Part shown: positions 34,716 through 46,296 of the stretch, piece after piece
Layout: the number at the start of each line of letters is the position of its first letter
How positions within the stretch are numbered: position 1 is the first letter of the stretch
NCBI GenBank assembly: GCA_036674765.1
Contig: JARVKI010000025.1
Location: 62,001-126,000 of the forward strand
Reading direction: 5' to 3'
Length of the DNA stretch: 64,000 nucleotides
DNA from: Seiridium cupressi
Lineage: Eukaryota; Ascomycota; Sordariomycetes; Amphisphaeriales; Sporocadaceae
Notes under the pieces: model-generated
Told to the model about the DNA's origin: nothing
Database searches by the model: none
The model's input: the letters and a program-made list of their open reading frames with translations, nothing else
Translations under genes and position numbers: made by a program

Positions 34716-35832
34716 TTATTTGCGTAGCTGGAACATGTTTACACTATTGCTCCATGCCGCCCTCGCAACTTCCTCAACAGTGATATTCTTCAACCCTGCA
34801 ACGACGTATGCAACTCTCTCCATGGAGCAGCCCTCATCCCTCTCTTTGACCATATAATGTGGCATCCCACTTGTCTCTTGCTGGCTGGCAGCGAGGGCGC
34901 GTTTGGCAGGTACCTCTTCGCAATATCAGACGTAGCCTTAATCTCCCCCCACGGAGTATCAGTCTCGATCTGCAGATTCTCCAGCGGGATCGCCGCGACC
35001 ATATCCAAGACCTCGCCATCTTGGAAGCTGAATCTATCGAAACTGACACTGACATCGATACCGAGCTCGACCAACCACGCCATCTGCGCCTTGGTACCAA
35101 CGAAGTTGTGTACTAGGCCACGCCGTGGCAATTTTCCCACGTAGGGGCCAATGACTTGGACGAAGTCGTTGAATGACACGCGGCAGTGTAGGAAGAGGGG
35201 CAGATCCCATTTCTCATCGACGAACATGTCCAGCTGTACCCTGAAGGTCGCGATCTGCGTCCCTTGGTCTGCGTGGTTGAGGCGTCGTAGTCCGGACCCA
35301 ACTCACTAAAGCTCTCAATGGAGAAGAGCCTTCTGCGAGCGTTTCTCGGATACTCTGTCTTAGTTTCCCGTAGTATGCCGGTCCCTCGGCAGATGGCTCC
35401 GTCGAGTGATAGGGGTGTACGCCGATCGTCACGCAACAGGACTTTGGAGGATGTGACTGGGCAATACCGAGGTTTGTAGGGATATCCAATGATGACATAC
35501 CGGTAAACATGACCTTCTCGACTCCTGCTGCCAAAGGACGGTCTAGTGTGGTTGAAAAATCGGGTGCATGGTATTGCTTTCCACGATAAAAGCCAGAGAA
35601 CTCCTTGGCTGTTACTGTGACTGCAACCTAGGCATGATTCAAAAAAGAAAAAGAAACTTAAGCCGAAAAGGCTTAGCAGCAGGCCGTAAACAGGTCTTAC
35701 ATCTACATATTGAAGCCTCTCAGTTGCCTCGTAGGCGCTTGATCCGGTAATCCAGTAAGATCCACGGTGAAGCTTTTGACCTTCGCATATATCAAAAGAC
35801 AATACTACGCCTCCGAGCCTTGAGAGTGCCAC
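34716..35832 (-). pseudogene. TatD-family deoxyribonuclease gene with three frameshifts
   Basis: TatD enzymes are metal-dependent DNases of the amidohydrolase fold. The N-terminal exon ends at LQYVD; after an intron of about 80 nt the frame resumes as AVTVTAKEFSGFYRGKQYHA and AGVEKVMFTGMSSLDIPTNL, with CCVTIGVHPYHS. A first shift follows SSPLRA (one T short before FSELGPDYD), a second follows DYD (one C short before RLNHADQGTQIATFRVQLD), and a third follows SLPASK, before MVKERDEGCSMERVAYVV. Metal and catalytic motifs LPLFLHC and IETDTPWG are still readable. All three lesions are single-base and at least two lie in short runs, so sequencing error is a serious alternative. The start codon is uncertain. 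Confidence 0.8.
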
Positions 35833-36225
35833 TTAGTATGCTCTTAGAGTCCAGAAGTACTTCTTTTGCTGAATATAAGGACCAGGGGCTTCCGGTTGTG
35901 GATGATTCTGTGCTGTCCCGCTTCGACGGTGTAGTGTGGTGAGCGACGCTCTTTTAATTTTTGATATTGAAGGCTTTTATTTTATCCTCGTGTGAAGTTG
36001 AGCATAATCGCCTCATAATCCGACCTTCCCAGGCCGCCTAAGTGTCGTAGTCGTTGAGACTCGTCAAGGTTGTGCCGGAGAACCGAGTGGGTCCGGCTAT
36101 AGCGTCCGGTACCGGCACGCCCTTTCGGATGCATCTGCCCTTGGCGATGATCCGGCTTTCGTTGACCGGGCGGGGATACACTCTTGGATATGATTGCCAA
36201 TTCCAAGTCAGTAACTCAAGACAAT
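35833..36225. other. Divergent intergenic region
   Basis: Upstream of both the TatD-like and dehalogenase-like genes; no gene or clear motif seen. Confidence 0.5.
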
Positions 36226-36951
36226 ATGGCCAAAATTTCAGACTTCAAAGTCCTCTCGTTCGACGTTTACGGCACTCTCATCGACTGGGAGACGGGAATC
36301 ATCACCAACCTCCAGCCTCTGCTCAAAGCCAACAATGCCAGCTTCAGCAAGGAAAAGCTCCTAGATGTTCTGCACGACGCAGAGCGTACTCAGCAGGTTG
36401 CAACACCAGACCTCAAGTATCATGAGCTCCTCGCAGCCATCCATCCTCAGGTGGCCGAGAAGCTCGGGTTGCCAAAACCGCCAGTGGAGCAGAGCAAGGC
36501 ATTCGGCGCTTCAGTAGGGAGCTGGCCCGCCTTTCCGGATACCGTCGACGCGCTAAAGAGGCTTGGGAAGCACTACAAGCTCGTAGTGCTGTCGAACGTC
36601 GACCGCGAATCCTTTGCTGGGACAAACAGCGGACCCCTCGAGGGCGTGAAGTTCGACCTGGTGCTCACGGCGCAGGACATTGGGAGCTACAAACCTGATC
36701 TGCGCAACTTTGAGTATATGATCAAGCAGGTGCACGACAAACTAGGGGTGCCGAAGGACGAGATTTTGAAGACTGCGCAGAGCCAGTTTCATGACCACCA
36801 CCCGGCGAAAGAGATGGGCTTGAAGTCGAGCTGGATCTCCCGTCCAGGCGCCATCATGGGCAACCGAGACAATGCGGTGTATGATTGGAAGTTCGATACA
36901 TTGGGGGACATGGCCGATGCTTTGCAGAAGGAGTTGGACGGCGCAAATTGA
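36226..36951 (+). CDS. Haloacid dehalogenase type II-like hydrolase
   Basis: A single exon of 241 residues starting MAKISDFKVLSFDVYGTLID. Asp13 in DVYGT is the expected nucleophile of the HAD superfamily. Motif II is VVLSNVDRE, motif III carries Lys in SYKPDLRNFEYM, and the C-terminal segment QSQFHDHHPAKEMGLKSSWI is typical of fungal 2-haloacid dehalogenase-like proteins. Motif I has DVY where true phosphatases have DxD, favouring a dehalogenase-like enzyme that uses the Asp as an ester nucleophile. The natural substrate is unknown. An in-frame ATG at 36190 would add 12 residues; the downstream start fits family members better. The gene is intact. Confidence 0.88.
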   Translation: MAKISDFKVLSFDVYGTLIDWETGIITNLQPLLKANNASFSKEKLLDVLHDAERTQQVATPDLKYHELLAAIHPQVAEKLGLPKPPVEQSKAFGASVGSWPAFPDTVDALKRLGKHYKLVVLSNVDRESFAGTNSGPLEGVKFDLVLTAQDIGSYKPDLRNFEYMIKQVHDKLGVPKDEILKTAQSQFHDHHPAKEMGLKSSWISRPGAIMGNRDNAVYDWKFDTLGDMADALQKELDGAN

Positions 36952-37670
36952 CGGTCTCTTTGATAGCTTGGGTATCTAAATCTCAATTATGGAGTCATAT
37001 TGGTATGAACATTCAAACAAAGGAGCTAATGAACTTCGGTGAATGAGCTGGGAACTTGTAGAGCGCTCTAGCCGCTGGGCTCAGCTTTTATGGTCAAGCA
37101 GTAGTTGATCAGAACTCGGTGGCAACGTGCATATGGATGATGGGTTATGGGCTGTGGGTTAATCACCTTTCGAGATAAAGGTGTCCAATGAAGTTTCTTA
37201 AAGTGACCTTGCAACAGCTTGGTGTAGAGAGTGTGGATGAAGATCAGAATTTAGTGGAAGGCGGCTATGTATCTACCTAGTCTAGCACGGCACGCAAGGC
37301 CCCGACCCGTGATTGCTAAGCTGGACTCTCGGCCTCCGACGTTTCAACGAACAGCTAGACTCCCTAGAGAATCGGACACACCATGCGAGTTAGTAATAGA
37401 GACTCTATCATGTCTCCAAATTTGATCATTGGTGTACTATTATCTAGGTGTCAAACTTCTTGCATCCCCCGAGTGATTTCGGCGTTCGCGCCATTGAGAT
37501 CACCGGTTGCTGACAGCATCTCATCGGTCCCGAGACAGTGACGCTCAATGCGTCCTTTAGCGGCTCAGGAGGCGTTGTCCGTAGAGGTACTTAAGCTATC
37601 GTCCTGGCAAACAACACAGAAATGGCATAACAATTACCATTGAGATCGCCGACGGGCCAGGAAAGTCACA
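36952..37670. other. Intergenic
   Basis: No supported gene. Contains the upstream region of the FAD monooxygenase-like gene. Confidence 0.5.
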
Positions 37671-39000
37671 ATGTCTACTGCGAAACCTGTTCTCATTTCC
37701 GGCGCTGGTCTAGGCGGCCTGCTCCTTGCCAGAAGCCTCCAGCGACATGGTGTTCCTTTCCTACTGTATGAGCGCGACCCAACGGGATCGGCCAGATCGC
37801 AAGGCTACCGCATTAGGTTATCATCCCAGGGCATCAATGCATTGTCCGCAACTTGACCTTCGGAAAAGTATCAGCAGATCCGCAGCGGCCGCAGCAATAC
37901 CACAGTTGGGCAATTTACGATGGTAGACGCGAAGACCATGCAACCCAAGCAAATGTCTGCCGGCAGCGGCCCGGGACCTCGTGGCGGTGGTGAGGTGCTT
38001 GGTATTGATAGGGCATTCCTCCGCAATACCCTCTTCGAAGGCATCGAGGAGGTTGTCCATTTTGACAACAATGTCGTTGGCTATGAGCTCGCATCAACTG
38101 GGGTCGTCGCGAAATTCTCGGACGGCACGCGCAGTCCTGAAGGAAGTCTGCTCGTTGCCGCCGATGGAGTGCATTCTAAAATCACCAAGCAACTTACTGA
38201 TAACCAGCTAAAGGTCTACGACACTGGTGCCAGGATGATCCATGGCTCATCGCCCAAGGCTTCCTTTGCAGCATTGTCTCAGGGCAAATTTGCGGCCTTT
38301 GGGGTCTCAGATGATTCCAATCCGGCCGGAAAGGTGGCCATGATCACCAATGTTCGCGATGAAGAGGGCGACGACCTTCATTTTGGATGGGTGCTTGTCG
38401 GGGAGCCCGGCACGTTCGATGCGCCGAACGACGATTTCAGCGTTACCGGACAGGCCGCAGATGATATTTCTGTTCATCTCACGAAGGAGTGGTCCGATGT
38501 TGTTCGACCAATTCTCGAGCAGCAGCAGGTTGCTGAAGCTGCTTTCCTCAAAATGTCGACGTCGAGCCCGGATGGTGTACCTGAGTGGAAGAACGAGCCT
38601 AGAGTCACACACTTGGGCGATGCTGTGCATGCAATGATACCTGCTGGTAAGTACATTGTTTATCAAGTTTAATATTCTTCCATAGCTGTATTATGAGAGG
38701 TCGGGGTCGAGCCGTGGGACCGGCCGTCGAGCAATGTCGAACCAAGTAATGCCTTCCGTTCGCTGAGATGAAAAGGAGAAACTAACTTCCTTTCTAAATG
38801 CAGGCGGCGTAGGTGCAAACACAGCCTTGAGGGATGCTGAACTACTGGGCAGGCTGATAGCGGAAGGCAAGGGATGGAGAGAAGGATTGACGAGGGACTA
38901 CGAAGAAGAAATGCGAGTCTATGCCAGCCAGAACGTGAAAGATAGCTGGGAAGCAGCGTCGAAGCAGTTTTCGATCAGGGAACTGAACCAAACAATCTAG
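37671..39000 (+). pseudogene. FAD-dependent monooxygenase gene with one in-frame stop
   Basis: Two exons (37671-38646, 38804-39000) give a 391-codon frame resembling fungal group A flavin monooxygenases of the salicylate-hydroxylase type. Motifs are the FAD dinucleotide loop [20 protein letters not shown], the DG motif LVAADGVHSKI, and the GD motif HLGDAVHAMIPA continuing across the intron into GGVGANTALRDAELLG. A TGA at 37854-37856 follows INALSAT; the same frame continues with PSEKYQQIRSG and the rest of the domain. A CGA Arg codon mutated once would explain it. The intron of 157 nt is long for this window. A downstream start (37920) would lack the FAD loop, so a functional product is unlikely unless the stop is read through or is an error. 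Confidence 0.8.
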
Positions 39001-40257
39001 TAAAATTCTTGGGACACGGGTTGACGGTCTTTTGCAAAGGCCGGAAGCGAGACGCGGTCGTGTCTGACAGCACACGTCTTGTGGATCTATGGTGAGGCAC
39101 GACGAATGCTGTCGGGTTGCCCGGCTGCCGGTACTTGATCCTAGCATGGACAAATTCGTGATTGCTCGGTGCTCAAGGCCAGATTCGTGGTTAGTTCCCG
39201 CTCACGTGGTAACTCTTCGTAACCCTCATCACTTCTGAATCACGCCAACTGATCCCGGGTGGCCCACTATCGTTGGGATTAGTCCCACTGTTCCTGAAAA
39301 AAAAAACCCACTAACACTACGTCATACCTTCCTCTGGCGACTCCCACCGTTTGGAGACTATTTCCCTTTTCCTGCCATTTGGGCAAGTCTGGGGATTGGC
39401 GGCTTTAGCATCTTTTAGTAACATCGAAGCTGGAGTTCCTTCAGCCAATGGGAGAGCACCCATCATCCAAGCCTCATATTCGTAGCCTGTACGATTGAAC
39501 ATGGCCACGCGCCCCCCAATAATTCCCTCGCCCAGAGCATCTCGGCCCGTCCTGCAACACTGCCTGCCCTCCGTCTTGGCTTGAAGTCGTCTCGACTTTA
39601 CTCAGCATTGTCAGCTTCTTCGCATACTATGTACATCAAGACAGGTAGTCCTCATCGTTGAAGGTATAAATCCCCGAAGTGATCGACGAAACTACATTCG
39701 GTGTCTGTCGGCATTGACGGTATGGGGTTGATAGTATGGGGTTATGCTGAGTGTACAATACTGAATAATGCTGTTTTGTTTATACTGCTGACAGGGGATC
39801 GAGGCTTCAGGCCTGGTTAATCGACTGTCGCTTCATCAGGTCCTTTAATCCTAAACGACATAATGGAACGGGGCTCTGGCTTAGAATCAAGCATTAACGG
39901 GAGAGGCGTCCGTGAGCCTCACGATACCGAGTCAGCCGGCTGACCAGTGCTTTGGACGGTCTGGGGTTATAGCGGGAGCTTGACGTCACGCTCCCCCATG
40001 GGGGATGGAAATAGATCCACCTAATAGAAAATTGGACTCGATTCTGATTAGTACAGGTACTGGCGGCATTCTCCACAGTAGCGCGTCCCCTACAATGCCA
40101 ACAGCAATCCTGCCTGCCCTCTAATGTAGTTAGTGCCCAGCCAGGCAATATATAAACGTTAAGAGCCGCCATGTTAGACTCCCTCGAATTACCGAGCAAG
40201 CGTTGTGTTCTCATACATTTTTAACTACCTACTAGGCACCGCTTAAACATTAGCACA
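39001..40257. other. Intergenic, 1.26 kb
   Basis: No supported gene. A TATA-like element precedes the sugar transporter at the right end. A 9-base A-run lies near 39298. Confidence 0.5.
40149..40157 (+). promoter_or_regulatory. TATA-like element of sugar transporter gene
   Basis: TATATAAAC lies about 100 bases upstream of the transporter start codon, a plausible distance for a fungal TATA box. No other promoter motif was assigned. Confidence 0.45.
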
Positions 40258-42012
40258 ATGCCGGGAGTGAAAATAAGTCCCGATGCGGCTCAACCCAAGC
40301 CTCAGGGCGAGCACGCAGAGTTCGCCGACCTAACCGCAGTCAAGACTGCCGACCTCCCGACCACCGTCGCCGAGAATGTTGCCTACGGGCCGAACGGCAT
40401 CCGGGGCATCGTAGGCTCTCCATACGTACTATTCGCCGCCTGCGTGGCCTCCCTAGGAGGCTTCTCCTTCGGATATGACCAGGGTGTCATCTCTATTATC
40501 AATGTCATGGATGAGTTTCACGACGTCTACCCTACTTCGGCGACGGGCTTCGGCAAGGGCTTCATGACTGCTATGCTGGAGCTCGGTGCTTTCTTGGGGT
40601 GTTTCTTCATGCCCTGGTTGGCAGATAAAATATCGAGGAAAAGAGCACTTGTCGTTGTAGTCATCATCTTCGACATTGGTGCCATTTTGCAGACGGCTGC
40701 CGTCGATTACGGGATGCTGGTTGCTGGCCGGACAATTGGTGGTATTGGAGTCGGAACTCTTGCTTTGGTAAGTGATTCTTCTTGTGGCTACACTTGACTG
40801 GAGACTACCGCAACCAAAATAACAATCCACTAACATGACGCTCAGGGCGCTCCTCTATACATCTCCGAAATTTCACCTCCCAATCTTCGAGGAACACTCC
40901 TCGTCCTAGAGTCCGTTTCAATTGTGTTTGGTGTTGTGATATCCTACTGGATCACGTATGGCACACGCTACATGGATGGCGAGGCTTCCTTCCGACTCCC
41001 ACTGGGCCTGCAGATGCTCTGCCCTACCCTACTCGGAATACTCATCAACTTTTTCCCTTACTCGCCTCGATGGCTAGCACTCGTCGACAGACCACATGAT
41101 GCTCTCGCCGACTTGGCCAAGCTGCGACGACTACCCGAGTCCGACCCCCGTGTCCAGACTGAGCTGCGCGGCATTCTGGTCGAAGCCGACTTTCAGAAAA
41201 AGATGCAAGAGATTCGACACCCTGGCGTTCAAGGTTTGAAGAAAGAGCTTCTGAGCTGGACGGATCTCTTCAGCAAGAAGTCATGGCGCCGTCTTGTTGT
41301 CGGCCTGGGCGTTATGTTCTTTCAACAATTTTCCGGAATCAACGCGTTCATCTACTACGCCCCGACCCTTTTTGAATCGATTGGACAGTCTTCAGAGATG
41401 GCCCTGATCATGGCCGGTGTGTTCAACATCTTACAGCTCGTGGCAGTGGTATTTTGCTTCTTCATCATCGACAAGGTTGGTCGTCGACCCTTGGCCATTT
41501 ATGGCGCTCTGGGTGGTGGTATTACCTGGGGTATCATGGCTGTACTTGTTGGTGTATACTCTAAAGACTGGGCGGCAAACCCTGCTGCTGGATGGGCGGC
41601 CGTGGCTATGGCGTTCGTCTTCGTCCTGGTCTTCGGAGTGTCGTATTCGCCACTGGGCTGGGCTTTGCCTTCTGAGGTCTTTCCCAGCTCCACACGAGCC
41701 AAGGGTGTGGCCCTGTCGACTGCGACCTGCTGGCTGAGCAATTTCATTGTTGGCGTCGCTACTCCCCCCATGATCGACGGCATCGGCTTCGGTACCTATG
41801 TGTTCTATGCCGGGTGGTGTTTCCTTGCCTTTTTCTGGGCCTGGATGTTCGTGCCCGAGACCAAGGGCAAGTCTTTGGAGCAGATGGATGAGGTGTTTGG
41901 AGATAACAGTGGTAACGAGGAGAAGGAGGTTTTGAAGGCTGCCACGCTAGAGATAGAGGCGATATACCCATCATTGAGGTCAGGAACAGAGTCTGAAATG
42001 GCGACGCCATAA
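40258..42012 (+). CDS. MFS sugar transporter
   Basis: Two exons (40258-40767, 40846-42012, intron of 78 nt) join into 558 residues with about twelve hydrophobic segments. Sugar-porter signatures are present: FSFGYDQGVISIINVM after helix 1, LADKISRKRAL between helices 2 and 3, GRTIGGIGVGTLAL then GAPLYISEISPPNLRGTL across the splice, FFQQFSGINAFIYYAPTLF in helix 7, DKVGRRPLAIYGALGG, and the end motif FVPETKGKSLEQMDEVFGD. It should act in the plasma membrane as a proton-coupled or facilitative hexose transporter; the specificity cannot be read from sequence. The cytoplasmic N-terminus is about 60 residues. The gene is intact. Confidence 0.92.
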
Positions 42013-43791
42013 CTGGGGTATGGCGCCTTGGGAATCGAGTTGCATAGAACGGCGTTGCATTTTATATACCAGAACCTGGTCACAATCGGGAGGCGTTTAG
42101 ACATCGCAACGTATCGATTGAGGGGTAGATACCACGATCGCTGTGAAGTTTTATTGAACTTTTACCAAGAACATACTACCAAGTCTAGCGATTGCTTATG
42201 AATGTGACGACAGCCTACGTACATTTCGGCTTGGTTGAAAATGCTCGGACCCAGTCCCGTCAGCTCGGATAAACATAAGGATAAATGCTTCAAATGCCAA
42301 GGCGCTACTCAGATAGGCTGCGAGGGTTAAAATTGCAGTGAATAATCGGTGTGGCTGCAAAATGGACATGCAGTGTCAAGCGAGCAATCGTGATTCGACG
42401 AACTTGGCTATGAGGCTTACGGGTTGGGTGGCATGAGGCTGTGATAGGCTTACGCACCCTCGCAGTGCATTTCGATGCTTAGGGTTTTTACACTTGACGG
42501 CCGGCTACTTAGGGTATCTCATCGCTATTGGATGTGATTCTGTCGTACGGTTCCAAAAATCGGTTCCAGACATGTCCGTTTCTGCATACTAGACTAGCGT
42601 TTGGGGAGTCTCTTGACCGTGAGAGTGACAGAGACAGAGGAAAATCAACCAATCATTGTTCATATGTCATAACCTAGTTGGATCGTCTTCAAAAAGTCCC
42701 CTCTCTGAGCGCACGAATTTGAGAGATTTCACGAACTGCGGCAGCGGGGCTATAGTGCCAGTGCTTTATTTCCTAGCACACTCCACGGTGGTTCTGATTT
42801 AGCGAGATAGGCTTCAGTTATCGGTGCAATCCTAAATGTAGACAGTTTGCAAGCTTGAAGGATGTTGTTCTAACTGAGATGGCGGCCCGAGATGCCATCT
42901 TTTGGAGTCAACCTCTAAATCTCTAATATCAAGAAGCAGAAAGCTCAAAGTATATAACTTCCACAGGACGCAAGAAGTGGTTTCCATGACGATGTGGTAA
43001 GTACATGTAGACGTCCGGCTGATGCATAGGTCCTGTCGCTGGGAATCGAGACAACATCACAACTAAAAGACTAGCATCTTCCAGGGAGATGAAGAATATA
43101 AATCAATACACAGGACCTACATGGATGATTCAGCCCAAGCAATTGGTGTTGAAACACTTACTCGTCTAACCTCCAATCCGGCAAGCCACAACGATTATTA
43201 TTTCCTCCTGGGTGTAGACGACAAAGGTTTCCTCTGAACTGACATCGACAAAGACGTAGATAATACATCTCCTACGATGAGAGAGACATTTGATCGACAA
43301 TGTACCAAGTCGCAGGGTTTCGCAAGGACCATGACTCCAGGAGAGTATGGCACGTGGAAGCGTGGGGCCAGAAAAGGGCACCAATAGCAAAGAGCAGGTA
43401 AGAAATTCTTAGCATACACAAAATTATCACGGATTTGGAATCTCCTTTGCATAGTGTATGACTGAACCTCCAGCTTGTTTCATGACGTCCTTTCCCCACA
43501 GGCTATACTAAACTAACTCTAAGCCAGATATAGAGAGCCGCCTGCTACATCCTGAAGCAACATCTACACGGCCTCGTCCTATAAAAATTAGAATGGTCAA
43601 GACTGGTCGAGGAGGCTTTTAGGCGGAAAAGTCTTGGCGGTTTGCGTGGTAGAGCGATTTTCTACCCTCCCAGCGGATCCTTTCGGAGAACATCTCCGCT
43701 CGCGTTGTCGCAAGCCGAGCCGGCCCCTCAACTTCAATGCGGAGCAGCAGACTGAGCAGATGATACGCCCAAAACCCTCGTATCACCAATC
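42013..43791. other. Intergenic, 1.8 kb
   Basis: No supported gene. Three overlapping minus-strand frames near 43166-43499 lack motifs. A CGG-CCG palindrome lies near the right end. Confidence 0.5.
43684..43698. promoter_or_regulatory. CGG-N9-CCG palindrome, possible Zn2Cys6 factor site
   Basis: CGGAGAACATCTCCG is an inverted CGG pair with a nine-base spacer, and CGGAG/CTCCG is a perfect five-base inverted repeat. It lies 94 bases upstream of the amidohydrolase start. Fungal zinc-cluster activators bind such CGG pairs. Binding is inferred; one such palindrome could occur by chance. Confidence 0.3.
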
Positions 43792-45572
43792 ATGGCTTCG
43801 ATAACGCCAGATTCGCACTTGCGAGTAGCCTTGAAAGTCGGGTACAATAACGCGCTTGCAATGTCCCAGTCTCTAGGTCATATCTTCGTAAATGGAAAGG
43901 TGTTCCTTAATGAGACACACCCGGGGCTGGACACAGAGCCGAGCTTCGCGGACGCCTTATACATACGCGACGGCATCATCCAGCATGTAGGCTCCCAAGA
44001 AGATAGTACAATCGTTGCGGCCCGCGCAGCCGGTGCTGCCGTCCGTGATCTTAAAGGAAGAACCTTGCTTCCAGGTTTCATCGACGGACACCTCCACCTC
44101 CTCAGACTCGGGCAGGCTCTCAAGAAAGTCGGATTGGATCATTGCGAGGGGCTAGAAGATATCCGCAAGGCGATAAAGGACTATGCAATCGCTAATCCTG
44201 ACGAACCTCGGATTCTGTGCAAGGGCTGGATGCGATACATGTCAAAGCCACTGGCTACCCTGATTGATGACTTGGATCCTCGACCAATCTATATCGACTC
44301 CAAGGACCTCCATACCACGTGGTGCAACCATGCCGGACTTAAGGAACTCGACGCAAACAACCTCACCGCCCCCGAAGGTGGGTTCATCGAGCGCGACACT
44401 GATGGAAAAGCCACGGGTGCGTTCTCGGAGGCCGCTGTTTTCAGCATCATCTGGCCCTTTCTCGTCAATACCGCAACGAAAGTGCAACAAGAAGCTTGGA
44501 TTTATGCAGCAGCTGAGACTTATAACTCGTATGGCTATACAGGCGCTATCGACATGGCAATGGATGAGCAAGCGTGGGCAACCTTATTGGCCATTCGAGA
44601 AAAGCGTCCCGAGCGAGTCTTCCCACTGCGCCTGGCAGCTTATTGGCTCATCCGACCCTCGAGTTCCTTGGAAAACTGTCTTGCGCAGGTAGATCGAGCG
44701 ATTGAGCTGGCTGGGCAGTTGACGCCCGAAGAGTCGCCCGACCTGCATATTGTTGGGATCAAACTCGTGTGCGATGGAATTGTTGATGCCTGTACGGCGT
44801 ATTTATCGGAGCCATATCTTAAAGGGCCGGATGCGACGAAGCCGACGAGAGGCGAGCCATTCTGGGAGCCGAAGTTGCTGAATCCGGTTGTCCGCAAGGC
44901 GGATGACGCCGGTTTGCAGGTCGCCCTCCATGCCATTGGTGATGCAACGATTTCGATGGTCGTTGATGCTCTTTCGACCTGTTCACCAAAGAACCGACAC
45001 CGCGTCGAACATTTAGAGCTGGCATCCGCACGAGATGCCAAACGTCTAGGAGAGTATGGAATGTGAGTATCCCCAATTTAGATTCTATCCACCTCATGTT
45101 CCTTCCCACTGACTTTAACTTCAGCACCGCTTCAGTGCAGCCTGTCCATGCGGACCCGTGGATTTTGAGAGCATGGCCTGGCCTGATTGGAGAGCGGCGT
45201 GACCGTGCCTTCCCATACCGCGAGTTCTCCGACCATGGGGCATCGCTCGCCCTTGGCAGTGATAGTCCTACCTCGCCATGGGACATCATGGGAAACGTCT
45301 ATGTCGCAACTACGAGAAAGTCGTACAGAAATACGGAGTACGACACAGTCGTGAACTACCAGTATCGGCTTGGCTTGTGTGAGTCGGTCGTCGCCGCGAG
45401 TCACGGATCTGCCAGAAGCGTGTTCTGGAATCAGAGGTTGGGAAGTTTGCAGCAAGGGAAAGTCGCGGACCTTACCATCTGGGATATGCAATGGGAGAAA
45501 GACCAATTGCTAGAGGCAAGGATCCAAGAGACTTGGTTCAACGGGGAAAGAGTATGGGGATTGGCGGAGTAG
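43792..45572 (+). CDS. Amidohydrolase (YtcJ-like)
   Basis: Two exons (43792-45062, 45125-45572, intron of 62 nt) join into 572 residues. The metal site motif LLPGFIDGHLHLLRLG places His100 and His102. Further ligands are likely in VALHAIGDATISMVV and RHRVEHLE, then TASVQPVHADPWIL rebuilt at the splice, and the Asp in LALGSDSPTSPWD. These match the YtcJ/amidohydrolase-3 branch, known mainly as hydrolases of amide or similar bonds with poorly known substrates. No signal peptide is seen. A second in-frame ATG at 43861 could start translation 23 residues later. The gene is intact; the role is not deducible from neighbours. Confidence 0.88.
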
Positions 45573-46296
45573 ACCGTGTTCGGGGCTAAACTCGTGGACC
45601 GGGTTATCTTTACCATAGACTAGACCCCTGAGACCAATCATGTCCGACCACCATGCCATATGCGGCAAGTCCTGCTTCCGCTAGTCCTCACAACAGTCCC
45701 GAGTGGAAGATGTTTGTAATCTGTAATCATGCGACCTTCCTGGGGGTCAGTGTAGCGCGACCTATGACAAATGACCAGGCTGCACGTTTTTGTCCGGCCA
45801 ACAAATGGCCATTGGAACGTATTCGCTGACGGGACCGAGTGCCTGCAAGTTCCTGCGGGCTTCGAGGCTGAGTAAAGCTGAGAAAATGATTGGAAACCGG
45901 GGCCGCGGTCCGGAGAATGGACGGTCGGGATCGTACCTGCTGCTGTGGATATTTTCCGGACCTGGTCATTAGCTGCGTTCCAATTGGTTGGAATGGATTT
46001 TGTTGACCAATCAGGCTGCGTTCAATTGCGCTGACGTTGGAAGCCGAGGAAGACCCTGCATACTAGGCAATTTGTGACGTACATCTTCAGACTATCAGCC
46101 CATACGTTCAGAAGCGTCTAAGCTTTCTCGACCGTACATAAGAAGGCTTCATCTCAGCACGACCTGTACTGTCCAGGCTCAGATCTTTATCCATTCACCC
46201 AAGCAACACCCAAGCAACTCGAACTGCTCTATTTCTCACTTCCACCAACAACACACTACGGTCGATTTCCTCAAATCTCAACACATCTCCTTCACA
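45573..46296. other. Intergenic with metallothionein-like gene promoter
   Basis: No gene seen. It contains a direct repeat around two CCAAT sequences upstream of the cysteine-rich gene. Confidence 0.5.
45972..46028. promoter_or_regulatory. Direct repeat with CCAAT boxes upstream of metallothionein-like gene
   Basis: GCTGCGTTCCAATTG at 45972-45986 recurs as GCTGCGTTCAATTG at 46015-46028, one base shorter. CCAAT occurs in the first copy and again in GACCAATCAG between the copies. The position, about 270-325 bases before the start codon, fits an upstream control region. The binding factor is unknown. Confidence 0.4.
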
